This document shows positions 12,501 to 19,100 of a stretch of 22,231 nt of DNA, piece by piece (within the stretch, counting starts at the first letter, position 1; each line of letters begins with the position of its first letter). Position numbers and translations under genes: made by a program. The notes below the pieces were generated by a model, which did no database searches, had not been told where the DNA came from, and saw only the letters and a list, made by a program, of their open reading frames with translations. The DNA is from Candidatus Thorarchaeota archaeon MP8T_1 (GTDB taxonomy: Archaea; Asgardarchaeota; Thorarchaeia; Thorarchaeales; Thorarchaeaceae): positions 1 to 22,231 of the forward strand of contig PJER01000040.1 of the NCBI GenBank assembly GCA_002825465.1. The letters run 5' to 3'.

Positions 12501-12825
12501 CATTCATATCTACAGACAATGAACTAATAGTAGTCTGCAGATTTGATCCTGTCCATCCATCGGCGAGTGTGATAGTTTGAATATCCGAGGTTGAGGCATC
12601 TATTTGCAAGGCTCCACCATACCTGTCGGTGGCAATACCTGAGAGTGAGACTGGAAGCGAAGGACCTGTACCTGAAGAAGGATCTGCACTGCCTAGAAAA
12701 TTATTCATACTATCCTTATTTACAAAATTACTGGTGTCCGTAGATGGACTTGAATTATCGTTTAATCCCATTGGGAGAATAAATATCAGTACTAGTACTA
12801 AGCTTATGACATAATTTCGTCTCAT
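535..12825 (-). CDS. Giant secreted modular surface protein (DUF2341, LamG, Ig-like stalk)
   Basis: This encodes 4096 residues before a TAG at 535-537. The start is ATG at 12823-12825, with a strong GAGGAGG 11 nt upstream and a signal peptide at residues 1-22 (MRR, then a hydrophobic run). Domains in order: jelly-roll-like region (about 50-306, ending FIDNIKLVL); DNRLRE/CBM96-like domain (about 330-535); DUF2341-like (about 536-645) with LamG-like (about 650-867); a domain with WTANVLVSPPAD (about 920-1060); second DUF2341 (about 1067-1170) and LamG (about 1176-1400); then Ig-like repeats to the end. These include six HYT repeats (1676-2277) and two five-domain cassettes (2809-3349, 3350-3886). 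I see only about five cysteines and many N-X-S/T sequons. There is no enzyme active site I recognise. No membrane anchor precedes the stop, and homologous coding continues in the -1 frame, so the true product is probably longer. Likely an adhesin or surface receptor; the ligand is unknown. Confidence 0.93.
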   Translation of the reverse strand: MRRNYVISLVLVLIFILPMGLNDNSSPSTDTSNFVNKDSMNNFLGSADPSSGTGPSLPVSLSGIATDRYGGALQIDASTSDIQTITLADGWTGSNLQTTISSLSVDMNDVRNGDLSTGHNEHFFIAGETVYNNDDVLVPDYWLLTKSITGSGSKHPIHGTFEMNDVSGSGYSGTMGWRFDADWSSGVTVNANDQIYLSQLVSAPYREIYTADISFNYYVSASSNLVDQVFVFTRFNGYESEFHVFESGDPTGSWQTGSVSIPVAQISAITMPNSILLEIGLKSNVDGSQAFARVSNVFIDNIKLVLNVRPFPEQIDLKVDGTAVIGATRGSIYQYLDDDSARDAEDSSSSGVDLDGYPWGSGSPGILYAGTWGGSWTDTSTYQSGFQFPISIPQGAVITAAYFEIEPADDYYSADMRLYIAGEDSSGLPIENFTTGLPHMVDRYNWIDTSIDWDVTAWDLPVRNRHRSPDIAPFMQSIVSDSNWTSGNAVCLMVDYMWSDWYQAEWGIKGSMGTNNYAQDELARLFVEYMIPLPEDIVYFQQFEKDITISSSMTSATLTNFPVMIDITDSDLAADAQTDGDDIIFKLGDEALDFEIEYFNKGTGRLVAWVKIPTLSSTSNTVITMAYGNPNAGSSSTTRVWDEFETVQHLANDPSSTTYDSTANNHDGTSYGGLTSGNSVAGIGGYGISFDGVNDVISIGQIDTNDWSQFTMSVWFYHNAADDERVFSKSSTTDPNYHIITLRLDTSNRVNPRMRTNTESENVNGNVTAGTGAWHYVSWSWSASRQSVIAYLDGAPIIDDYVSGTTLYDEDSVFVIGNNDLTNSRWWNGIVDEARLTTSLRSEAWIDTEYNNQINPSAYLSVGTERAIQSTWTDAESTTVRFSTTSVTPVDIIPVVTMDISAGGQTLDENMQDGTSFYVANDTVVEWTANVLVSPPADTASMNVKVEYPLTEWKPITVTNPIGQIQAYGTDWTFHDGVVEILADAVDIWGVWKIEFDSWNYAYDMKLGPDTDSSYETYSFNVGDTAEFKVSTPWIENARAGLILTDPTGSVWHTDYATTGTPGTTWDIPSFSYRMQLSVPAAQVDASVTNFPMLVSFQDNDFMTDVQADGDDFVFVQNGIVLAHEIDRFDQSTGRLVAYVRANLSSTVDNTLWLYYGNPVIGSCESPETLWSNNYEAVWLLNEYYTDDGSSGYYYDSTSNGYIGNRYGSSVTSNLVNGFAQNFDGNDYIEINSTESLNPAGDVTISGWFYIADTWTSASTPSRLLVSKWLNPDYNFHIALSGSEYTETGFTSKGSLVFGFETNNGEHMKWSQKNYWTSGWYHFACYLDADAPVNNKIYINGVDNTGGSTGGASTANLAYDGDWGIGGRYVETTEFPSGQAFHTGRIDDLRIASTVRADGWFNVTYDNWANLGTFMTRGAEQIRTSPEHTIDKLIDSSAPSGLWTASFYYNDTGASVSYATGLYERNFIVKHDTSLAIVNPTDAVVDHSTYAVAGDSLYIELELTDDVNAAKVSGATVTMNWSLYGTPTELTLNNIGNGRYGKSVDTNELGYEGQYRVEFTSDHQFYNTATEYLIIDLYHATELDYTDVDTTPIGFDFTATLIFEDSYDFTPITGATITFQNGTAVSFVDVGGGQYNISFSTGSLGYGDHVYTFRATIADSYLEDAEVTVTFTIRKHFTTASVIGDLVTPYGMSTDLTIVIIDTDTGGTLTVSNVASFILDPATGGYSNHQESGPTDLIVSLDTSSWVVGTESVTLTVTLNGIYNSPESYVFDIQIRNHYTSVTVIGDLITPYGQSTQLTLVITDTDTGGTLTAASVSRFNFTSSYGSPSESSPADLVYGLDTSAWSVSTVPVTLSVVMSGNYDSPANYQFDIQIRNHYTSVTVIGDLITPYGQSTTLTLVITDTDTGGTLTSVSVASFTFTPSSYGAQSDPSPSDLIFVLDTSTWSVTASQTVSLSVVMSGNYNNPADYVFGITIRKHYTSVTVIGDLLTPFGYATPVTVQIIDLDNGSAFVTTSSVSSWSFTSSHAPVTENNPTDFAVALTTSSWAVGTETITLSVTMSVGGVYYSPSNYQFDIEIRNHYTSVSVIGDFLTPYGDTTNLTIVIRDSDTGGTLTAASVSSFTFTSSYGSPGESTPADLVYVLDTSAWSVSTVPVTFSIILSGDYNNPQNFQFDIQIRNRRTSVTVIGNFETPFGNITPLTIVLTDADNGTLLSASDIASFTFSSSYDPLGEAPPGDLFYDLDTSSWFVGGETVTLSIVMAGNYQNPTNYVFTITIRSMTTTIINEPNDLRFPTGADLKIVVVVNVSQQGSSYGDPVDELGQAEFTIRNSTHTIPIKEFYNLSNGRYNLTVDASYFPEGSYTIYIRVSPTNTSFASCQMTLIFLYTPARSELSSPDRAAVTPYDTDFVVTLTFLDIDRDTGITGAIITATGITIYNQVEIGGGVYQVTIDVSGLPKGEHLYNLTADQIGYEAKTISFKVVIRIAFTYAIPTVGALDIPVGDDPIFYVEYWDIDHNVPINNTAPFFANSSWIHSVTFTYLPSEQRYRVTFFTNEDDELRQNFIISFNFSKGENYQFGLFNISITIRTHNTDFRLTSAVEPVTYTNNITISVFYGDLDSGTGIASEYVSFRVWNGTVNVVAYLYNVTGPGGYYTIIIPAQQFGGLGLQNFTIFFNWTGPVSTYSNKYIVTSANILGEDSRLSLLITAEPTPYLENMEYTLFYSAINGTGITNITSHVFIIVEFVGESVDLGQVTIWEVNPITAPGEYSIRFNTTLFGRTGLIYMRVYINWAKGVEPYFSNRTDTISVRILPRDTLISIAPPIQTPYSVNATFSFTFDDVTGELNEPIPDDAKLYVTISLSDYSIKYNTTTKTFTVSFDTSQFGALGTQTFTLSITWIGAPFYANQTGRLISVKVITRQTLLDYQTPSPTQYMDNVTFTVTWTDVAEASVGIESATITLYDGVVPISTIYYKVTEIGLGVYSIELNTTYKANPGTYSIKVNITSSNFYYLSRVDTRSLTIRYRSTITSSEPVNAVPYGSSFTVILYYQDIITLDIIGNTSTYVSFNILNGSSWIHSIEWKESLGYYELIVETSNQPLLEVGSTYLLRISMSYDSVSPFYGTDDAYISFEIRIRASSLERETAPVPTPYLDQIPFTVYFSDADDSSPITSATITIFRGVTQLVYGSDYTYSHVGGGVYQIYVMTTALNGLGVTTITVNTLWVSGAPYHDNATINIDLTVIRRSTNVEIVTPPSQTNYLEDIVFVVSFIDLGTGTEIATTKDNVTILNGGVPLTPAQFSFIQIGATLTYEIRINSADIDSNLVVNRILTVSIDWPDSPNYYKDDSTSTTVTTIARRTYVSVDRPGNTPYGENATFTLTFIDSTTLPENLIIVTPEMSIVTNLTENPSISWDGAIITISFNTSQFGNVGLAGFYLNITWSGTPFYANKTLQIVYVTITMRQTQIDYNTPAPTPYGDTVTFDVSYIDISGSTEVGIPDATLTIYYLGVPVPGANYIATPDGFGNFEIQFDTDFFSQPGYYSLNVSLVYTGGYFREDASGVRTLNVRYRTTILSANPVGQIGYETTLEITLTYQDILTLANIDNTSTSFEILNDTGIPWVYTLTWRPATSDYLLSITTVGQTTLTLGDHSLWLNMSYASAAPFYRWDDLYVEFSIRTRTSALDLQEAAIPAPYLENISFVVYYWDADVTQGISGADFILNSGALTEGIDFFVVDGTPGIYTIYIDSSALGGLGTYIITVQAVWPGGAPYHNNAQRTVSVSTIRRTATVEVLEPPNQPRYLDNLVFTFAFVDSINGLQISITSANVKIYAGGSLLTPVIDYTLTPDGFAFLVTINSTVLASTLVSNYNVTVLIDWNDGSSPFYVDDTTSMKVTTTQRIILIEPQQIETTPVGDRMNITFYLTDEDSDKPVSGAVILFSCVSDPGITLIENSEYTLDEYAPGRYLISLISEALVGGEADLGEFRFSLIVQWNPLSQPFYKNRTAIYLTGSVDRIQANMLASVSTQTVQIFDNVTIIIELRDVDHNKSIEISEYDIQVTYYGTGITPSMLSRTSLGSGFYSIEFSTVGLGSIGSYSVTVIISIHTQLY
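538..589 (-). other. Frameshift window in the minus-strand giant gene
   Basis: The upstream frame stops at TAG 535-537. The downstream (-1) frame is blocked further upstream by TAG at 590-592, so any change of frame must lie between these two stops. Alignment of the repeat (SVTVIIS followed by LYPYSAVLV) places it near 555-562. A single missing base, or a -1 ribosomal shift, would restore the reading frame. I see no classic slippery heptamer and no long homopolymer here. Confidence 0.8.
1168..2778 (-). repeat. Five-domain stalk cassette, copy 2 (A2-E2)
   Basis: It spans 537 residues in the same order as copy 1: A 2778-2470 (RTYVSVDRPGNTPYG), B 2469-2149 (RQTQIDYNTPAPTPYG), C 2148-1822 (RTTILSANPVG; YQDILTLANIDNTST), D 1821-1504 (RTSALDLQEAAIPAPYLE) and E 1503-1168 (RTATVEVLEPPNQ). 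Each domain resembles its counterpart in copy 1 more than its neighbours, so the five were duplicated as a block. Divergence is much greater than among the HYT repeats, so this duplication looks older. Confidence 0.85.
2779..4401 (-). repeat. Five-domain stalk cassette, copy 1 (A1-E1)
   Basis: It spans 541 residues made of five Ig-like domains: A 4401-4087 (RDTLISIAPP), B 4086-3772 (RQTLLDYQTPSP), C 3771-3442 (RSTITSSEPVN; YQDIITLDIIGNTST), D 3441-3118 (RASSLERETAPVPTPYLD) and E 3117-2779 (RSTNVEIVTPPSQ). Each domain opens at an Arg at the end of the previous strand. The same order follows directly as copy 2, and occurs once in the plus-strand gene. Confidence 0.85.
5995..7800 (-). repeat. 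Six tandem HYT-type Ig-like repeats (about 100 aa each)
   Basis: The units are 7800-7495, 7494-7198, 7197-6895, 6894-6589, 6588-6292 and 6291-5995. Most begin HYTSVTVIGDLxTPYG, carry DTDTGGTL in the middle and a DTSxWSV strand, and end FDIQIRN. The sixth begins RRTSVTVIGN. The repeats are similar even at the DNA level: units 2 and 5 share about 90% over 139 nt (7268-7406 and 6362-6500), and a 35-nt stretch is identical at 7442-7476 and 7145-7179. This indicates recent internal duplication. The family name is unknown to me; an Ig-like beta sandwich is inferred. Confidence 0.9.
6688..6780 (-). repeat. 93-nt tract shared with the plus-strand paralogue (minus copy)
   Basis: Within HYT repeat 4, this reads (minus strand) as SVSSWSFTSSHAPV and onward to LTTSSW. 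Compared base by base with 15848-15940 it differs at one position of 93. The surrounding genes are strongly diverged, so this is an exceptional match. Confidence 0.88.
8600..9625 (-). other. DUF2341-LamG pair 2 of the minus-strand protein
   Basis: Contains NFPMLVSFQDNDF, DGDDFVFVQNGIVLAHEI, LWLYYGNPVIG, then LamG-like FDGNDYIEI, DVTISGWFYI, a WYHFACYLDA strand, KIYINGVDN and GRIDDLRIA. It aligns domain by domain with the only DUF2341-LamG pair of the plus-strand gene, including the domain just upstream (WTANVLVSPPAD), so this is the ancestral pair and pair 1 is extra. Confidence 0.82.
10225..11220 (-). other. DUF2341-LamG pair 1 of the minus-strand protein
   Basis: DUF2341 hallmarks are NFPVMIDITDSDL, DGDDIIF, a LVAWVKIPTL strand and MAYGNPNAGSSS followed by VWDEF. 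The LamG-like domain that follows shows FDGVNDVISIG, a strand MSVWFYH, a WHYVSWSWS strand, YLDGAPI and GIVDEARL. This order (DUF2341 then LamG) is common in large bacterial and archaeal surface proteins and suggests glycan or protein binding. The plus-strand paralogue lacks this copy. Confidence 0.8.
11225..12760 (-). other. N-terminal jelly-roll and DNRLRE/CBM96-like block, minus-strand gene only
   Basis: Residues about 50-306 look like a beta jelly roll, ending in the FIDNIKLVL strand typical of carbohydrate-binding modules. Residues about 330-535 show the pattern of DNRLRE/CBM96-like domains: FQFPISIPQGAVITAAYFEI, then WDVTAWDLP, RSPDIAPFMQSIV, WTSGNAVCLMVD and a final ARLFVEY strand. The assignment is by pattern only. 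The plus-strand paralogue has nothing equivalent. Confidence 0.55.
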
Positions 12826-12836
12826 TAATGGTCTTG

Positions 12837-12843
12837 CCTCCTC
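12837..12843 (-). promoter_or_regulatory. Shine-Dalgarno sequence of the minus-strand gene
   Basis: GAGGAGG on the minus strand, 11 nt before the ATG at 12823-12825. It fixes this start ahead of any downstream Met, together with the signal peptide that follows. Confidence 0.75.
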
Positions 12844-12850
12844 ATATGGT

Positions 12851-12868
12851 GTATACTCTCAAGTATAC
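12851..12868. promoter_or_regulatory. Inverted repeat GTATACT-4-AGTATAC
   Basis: A perfect 7-bp inverted repeat with spacer CTCA, lying in the predicted leader of the minus-strand gene just upstream of its Shine-Dalgarno. It could be an operator or a small leader hairpin; function is unproven. Confidence 0.4.
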
Positions 12869-12879
12869 TTTCCTCTGGA

Positions 12880-12894
12880 TAGATAGGTTATCTA
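12880..12894. promoter_or_regulatory. Inverted repeat TAGATA-3-TATCTA
   Basis: A perfect 6-bp inverted repeat with spacer GGT. It lies about 11-20 bp downstream of the minus-strand TATA box, so it would overlap the expected transcription start. That is a usual place for an archaeal repressor site, but chance occurrence in AT-rich DNA is possible. Confidence 0.4.
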
Positions 12895-12904
12895 AAATGA
12901 ATAG

Positions 12905-12913
12905 AATATATAA
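12905..12913 (-). promoter_or_regulatory. TATA-like box of the minus-strand gene
   Basis: On the minus strand this reads TTATATATT, about 80 bp before the start codon. An archaeal TATA box at this place predicts transcription starting near 12880-12885. Assigned by sequence only. Confidence 0.5.
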
Positions 12914-13026
12914 CAATTCATGGGAAGTCTATCCATTCGCTTCATTGGAAAGTTTGACGTTTTTTCGACTTCAAAACCTGTTCCAATCCCAACTCAATTC
13001 TTTTTGGGGCCTCATTTTTCCAGTGA

Positions 13027-13043
13027 TTTTCGTATCGCGAAAA
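13027..13043. promoter_or_regulatory. Inverted repeat TTTTCG-5-CGAAAA
   Basis: A 6-bp inverted repeat located about 50 bp upstream of the plus-strand TATA box. Its position would suit an activator site for the plus-strand gene. Weak evidence. Confidence 0.3.
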
Positions 13044-13091
13044 ATAGTTAGTCTGGACTTATCATGGAAATTGTCTGAACACCATGTATTG

Positions 13092-13098
13092 ATATATA
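13092..13098 (+). promoter_or_regulatory. TATA-like box of the plus-strand gene
   Basis: Reads ATATATA, 85 bp before the ATG, predicting a transcription start near 13118-13125. It is the best TATA-like match upstream of this gene. Assigned by sequence only. Confidence 0.5.
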
Positions 13099-13171
13099 GA
13101 ATGAATTTACTAGAATCACTCACTTAATGCATAGTCCAAATCATGCACAACTGAGATGAATGAGAATCAAT

Positions 13172-13177
13172 GGAGTG
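13172..13177 (+). promoter_or_regulatory. Shine-Dalgarno sequence of the plus-strand gene
   Basis: GGAGTG, 6 nt before the ATG at 13184. It supports the start that gives an MRR signal peptide like that of the paralogue. Confidence 0.65.
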
Positions 13178-13183
13178 TTTCAC

Positions 13184-16100
13184 ATGAGGAGAAGCAGTAT
13201 ACTCACTCTAGTCCTGATATCGTTGTTTATTCTATCCTTAGCTAGTCCTTTAGATTCGGACATGGCTGTTGATACAAAACTTTCACACACAAATATGTCT
13301 GAACAAGGTCTCCTCGCAGAAGGTGGAACTCCATATACCGGGGTTGGAGCTGCACTAGATGTCTCATTCTCAGGGACATATTCTGATCTGTCACCATATT
13401 CAGCATCTAGCAGTACCTTATCAAATCTCTTGACACCAGGTGTTTCATATTCAGTTGAGAACGCAAGCACTGTGACTTGGACCGCCAACGTCCTTGTATC
13501 TCCACCTGCTGATGTTGCGACATTGTCTTTCTCGGTCAATTTTCCAGTTACTGATTGGAAACCAGTCGCAGTTGCAGATCCTCTTGGTGTCCTACGGACC
13601 AATCCAACTGAGTGGTACCAGAATTATGATGAGATTATTGTCACAGATTCAGCTGTTGATACTCATGGGGTCTGGAAGCTTACATTTACTGCTGTCAATC
13701 ATCTAGATGACCTTGTCATGGGTCAATCAGGAGGTCCGTATTATCCAGTCACAACTACATTCGATACAGGTGACACTGCACGATTTGGTGTTTCAAGTTC
13801 ATGGATAACTGGTGCTGGAGCTGAATTTGACCTTATAGATCCTTCAGGTAATGTTCGATATACCTTAACAGATACCACTAGTGGTTCAGAACCGAACAGT
13901 CATGTATTACCCTCCTACAGATATCACAAGACTATAACGATCAACAATTTATACGTCACTGGTGATTTAACTAATTTTCCTGTGCTAATTGATATTATTG
14001 ATAGTGATTTGGATACAAATGCTCAACCTGACGGTGATGACATAGTCTTCTATTCGAATGGTGTTATTCTCTCACATGAGATTGAACTCTTTGATCCCAA
14101 CTATAGTGCCACACAGGCTCATCTTGTAGCATGGGTGAAAGCTAACTTGTCCGACTTAGTTGATACAACAATAACCATGTATTATGGAAATCCCGTTGTT
14201 GGACCTCAGTCACGACCTAATGATGTGTGGACAACAAACTATGCTGCAGTATGGCATTTAAGTGAAGCAGCAACAGATGAGGGAACATCAGCAATTCATC
14301 TTGATTCTACAGGGAATGGATACTATGGTAATCAGGTCGGAAATGCGGATGATACTGGTATCTTTGCTACTGGTCAGAGATTTGACGGGACCAACGATGT
14401 CATCAATGTCACTGCTACTCGAGGTCTTGAACCGTCAGGTGATGTTACCATATCGGGATGGTTCAAGCTTGATTCTCTGATAAATCAAAACCAAGGTGTG
14501 ACTCAGGTTCTTCTCACTAAAGCAATAGATGGGAATACTGATGTGCATATCTTAATTGCTGGGAGTGACTATTCCTACTCGACTGTCCCACGAGGAGCTA
14601 TGGTCTTCAAGATGGAGAATGGTGGCTTGGGCCAGAAATATGTATGGTCGACAAGGCGATCATGGAATGCAGGTGAATGGTACTTTTTCACATGTACAAT
14701 GGACGCAAGTACACCTGCATTAGATAAGATTTACATAAATGGGCAGGATAGAACTAATAGCTCAACATTAGGTTCCCTCGCAACAGCAACTTTTGCTTTT
14801 ACTGCTGATTGGAAGATTGGAGGCGGATTTGTCGACCAGATTGTGCCTCCTGAAGGTTATTTTGATGGAGTCATTGATGAAGTGCGAGTCTCTTTAGGTA
14901 TCAGGCCGCTTGCTTGGATACAGACTGAATGGTATATGTACCAATCCTCCTCACTTTTCCGAACTCTTGCATCTCAAACAGCTCAAACATCTCCTGCCAT
15001 GTATATTGATCAGGTAATTGCTGGAACTGATCCCGCTGGTCTTTGGACCATATCTGCTCATTATAATGACTCTGGAAGTTCTGTGAGTCACAGAGTCGGA
15101 GAATATCAGAGAAACTTCATTGTACGACGCGCATCAATATTGGATATTCTCTCTCCAAGTGATGCTAAAAATGGTTTAGAACAACTTGTTGTGGGTGACA
15201 TGCTTTACCTGGTAATTGATTTATCAGATTCAGCAAACTCGGATCCTGCTATTGGCGCTACAGTCTCAATGAATTGGACATCACCCTCAATATTATACTT
15301 TGAGGATCTTGGTGATGGGCGTTACTCGGTTGCACGAAATACCTCAGAGCTGAGTGATAATATACGGTGGAGAATTGAAATTGAAGCGACACATCCCTAC
15401 TATATCGATCCAACGCCTATAAGCTTCAATTTAGACTTACTGCATCCCACTGAATTGACATATGAGTGGGTAACTACAACTCCTGTTGGAAATAATGTAG
15501 ATGTAACTTTAGTCTATCGAGATACATGGGATGGCTCGTTGATATCTGGGGCAACTATAACATTAGGAGATGGTACACCAGTTACTCCAACAATATGGGG
15601 GCCTGGAAGATATAATGTCACTATAAATGCTGATGCACTGCCACCAGGAGCTTATTCACAGATATTCAATGCAACGAACTCTGCAGGTCTCTATGAGATG
15701 GCAAGCAGTAATGTTACTTATTTGATGCGTCGACATTACACAGCTGTTTCAGTTAGTGGAGATCTTATTACTCCATTCGGAGATCCAACCCTTGTCACAG
15801 TTCAAATAATCGACCTCGATACCGGCTTACCGTTAGCTACTACAGGTAGTGTGAGCTCGTGGAGCTTCACTTCAAGTCATGCACCAGTGACTGAGAACAA
15901 TCCAACAGACTTTGCAGTCGCTCTCACAACCAGTTCCTGGCCTGTAGGTCCTGAGACTGTCACTCTCACCGTTTCAATGAGTGGCATCTACTATAGTCCC
16001 AGCAATTACCAATTTGATGTTGAGATAAGAAATCACCTGACTGCAGTTAACGTGGTTGGAGACCTAACCTCTGCGTATGGAGCTAATACTACTCTCACTA

Positions 16101-19100
16101 TTATTCTAACAGACCTAGATGGTGGAACAATAACCATTGGGTCTGTCAGTTCATTCACCTTCACTTCTTCTCAACCAATCCAAATATACAATAGTCCCAG
16201 CAGTTTCACGATTGTCTTGGATACAGATAACTGGCCCGTATCAACCATCGCAGTTACCCTTTCAGTTAGTTTAACTGGTAATTATGATGATCCAATCAAT
16301 TACATTTTTTCAATAACCATTAGAAAGCTTCAGACCACTCTCTACAACGCTCCTACTAATCTTCTGTTCCCTAGAGAATCTGATTTCCAAATTATAGTTC
16401 ACTTCAATGTCACGGAATCTGGAGTATTTTATGGATATGCAATTGATGGTGAAGTTGGACAATTCTTTAGCACTCCTTATGGAGCAAACTTCACAGCACT
16501 TGGCGATGGAGCATACAGAGTAACAATTAGCTGGAGTATTTTCAGAGACTTAGGTGGGAGCGATTTCACGATAATAATCGGTGTGAATCCGACAAGTAGT
16601 TTGTATAAATCTGCAAGTTTAGTAGTATCATTCCAATATCGCGAGATTATCAGTGACTTGACTGCCAATCTCTACACGGTTTCCACTCCATACAACATGG
16701 ATGTAACTGTTCATCTCTACTTTACTGATCGTGATAGCGGAATCGGAATCACTACAGCAACAATTTTTGCTAATCCCGATATTCTCATTTCCGCGCCTCA
16801 TGTATCAAATGGTGATTATCTGGTAACTTTGAATTCCTCCTCACTTGCTATTGGTTCTCATGAGATCAATCTTACTGCAAGCGCTTCAGGGTATCAGGAC
16901 AAATGGGTCATAATTACTGTCATTGTCACTCAGATTCATACAGATCTTGAACCTTCAGTTATTCGTTTGGAAATTCCTTCTGGAAACACCAAGATTTTTA
17001 CAATCACTTGGACCGACCTTGATAATTCTCTTGCAATTGCAGGTGCGACTCGTGCACACAACTGGACTGGAACATATGCTCCCTCATTTGTTTATATAAG
17101 TGGTCAATATCAAGTCACATTCCAGACTTCATCAACAGATGCTTTGGGAACATTCTTGGTCTGGTTCAATTTTACAAAAGGAGCAGAATATCAACCAGGA
17201 TATTGTGAGATTCAGATTGTGATTCGAAGTCATGATACGATTCTTACCGCAGAAACTCCACCTCCTACTGCATACAATTCAATTATCAACATCACAGTCT
17301 ATTATTACGATTTCGACTATAAGGTTGGCATTAAAAATGCGCTTGTTAATTTCACTGTTGAAAATGCAACAGGTCCTGTTATTTCAACCTTCGAATACAA
17401 TTTGGGTCGAGGAGATGGTTATTACACAATCCATATTTCTGCCTCTCAATTTGGCATAGGCCCACAGACTTTCACAATATATGTCATATGGGAAGGTGCT
17501 ATTCAACAATACGAGAACAACAATGTGGTTGTAGCAGCAACAGTTGAAGGGGTCACTTCTCTAATGACTTTGACCTATGCTTCCAATCCTTCTGCCTACC
17601 TGGAAATTATGACTTACAACTTTACCTATAGTGAACAAGATAGTGGCATCGGAATATCGAACTCTACAAATCCCTATAGTAACGGTTCTGTGCATATATC
17701 AGTAAGCTTCAGTGTTCCCTTTGATATGCTAAAGATTACAATATCTGAACCTAATCCTGTTAGTAAACCTGGTCTCTACCAGATTGTAGTTAACACAACT
17801 GGATTCAACGCAATTGGACAATTCACTATGACCATTACTATCGATTGGACTGGTGGTTCCCCATTCTATGATAATCGTGAAGAATCAGTTTCAGTCTGGG
17901 TTCTCTCAAGAGATACGTTACTCCTCGTTAATCCTCCATCACCACAGAGCTACGGAGAGATTGCAACTTTCACATTCAATTGGCAAGATACTGGAACTTT
18001 AACATACATCCTCAATTCATCTGAACTTACCATCACACCTGATTTCACTACTGATAGCTTGATTCATAATGCAGGAACCTTTTCTGTGACTTTCAATACT
18101 AGTCAATTTGGTAGTACAGGTATTTTTGTTTTACATCTTGATGTCATATGGACTGGAGCGCCATTCTATGCCAATAGATCGGTTCAGATATCCATTACAG
18201 TTCTCAATCGTCAGACTATCTTGGATTATCCCACTCCTGATCCTACATTCTACTCAGACAACGTGACCATTACAATTACGTGGACTGATGTGACAAATGG
18301 TGGCAGTGATGGCATTACTGGTGCGACAATTACAGTGTCTGACAGTATAGGAATTATTCCATCCAACCAATACGACCTCAGGGTCATTGGAGTTGGAGTT
18401 TATGAGATTGAACTTAATACAACTTGGTTTGCTTCTACAGGTTATGATTTTGCGCTCACAATCCAGATACATGTACCTGCGTCGTACATAGCTGACAAAA
18501 CAATAACTCGCTATCTGGATATATTGCCAAGAAGAACAATTCTCTCCTACGAAGCTATTGGAAAGGTTGCATATGGAGAACCGATAATATACATTCTCTA
18601 CTTTAACGATTTATACACCTCAAAGAGTATTGGAAACAGCTCTGGTTATGTTACCCTTGATATTTTAACAGCTGGCACTTGGATCTTCACAAGTTTATGG
18701 GATGGAGTCGAGGAACGATATGTGGTGACCATCACTGGCTATCCTGATGTTGGAATCGGTGTACCTTCTCCTATCCAATTCCAAATGACATATGCCAATG
18801 TTGCACCATTCTATGCTTCTGACGATGTGACAGCTACCTTTCAACTTAGAGAACGACTCTCATTACTCTCACTTGATGTTGCTCCGAATCCAACACCTTA
18901 TCTTGATAATGCAGTATTCTTAATGCAATTCCTTGATGTTGATGCAGATACTGGTATTATTGCTGATGATATTCTAGTATTCTTCAGTTTGACCCAACTC
19001 ACCTATGGTTCTGAATATACCTACACTCACATGGGTGGTGGATACTATGAGATTTCAGTCAACTCAACAGTTTTGGGCGGAACAATTGGCCAAAAGGGAA

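Larger units (their letters stand above)
12826..13183. promoter_or_regulatory. Divergent promoter region between the two giant genes
   Basis: This 358-bp AT-rich gap is the only non-coding stretch of any length. It holds a TATA-like box and Shine-Dalgarno for each gene and three short inverted repeats. The two TATA boxes sit about equally far from their starts (roughly 81-86 bp), which predicts leaders of about 55-60 nt on both sides. The roughly 180 bp between the TATA boxes is shared upstream sequence and could allow co-regulation. Confidence 0.65.

Noticed and set aside
12828..13127. A 99-codon plus-strand open frame in the intergenic region
   Set aside because: It begins 3 bp from the minus-strand start, covers that gene's Shine-Dalgarno and both TATA-like boxes, has no ribosome site of its own and shows no domain or signal peptide.
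13180..13602. A 140-codon minus-strand open frame opposite the start of the plus-strand gene
   Set aside because: It is antisense to the signal peptide and conserved first domain of the plus-strand protein, whose paralogue confirms the plus-strand reading.
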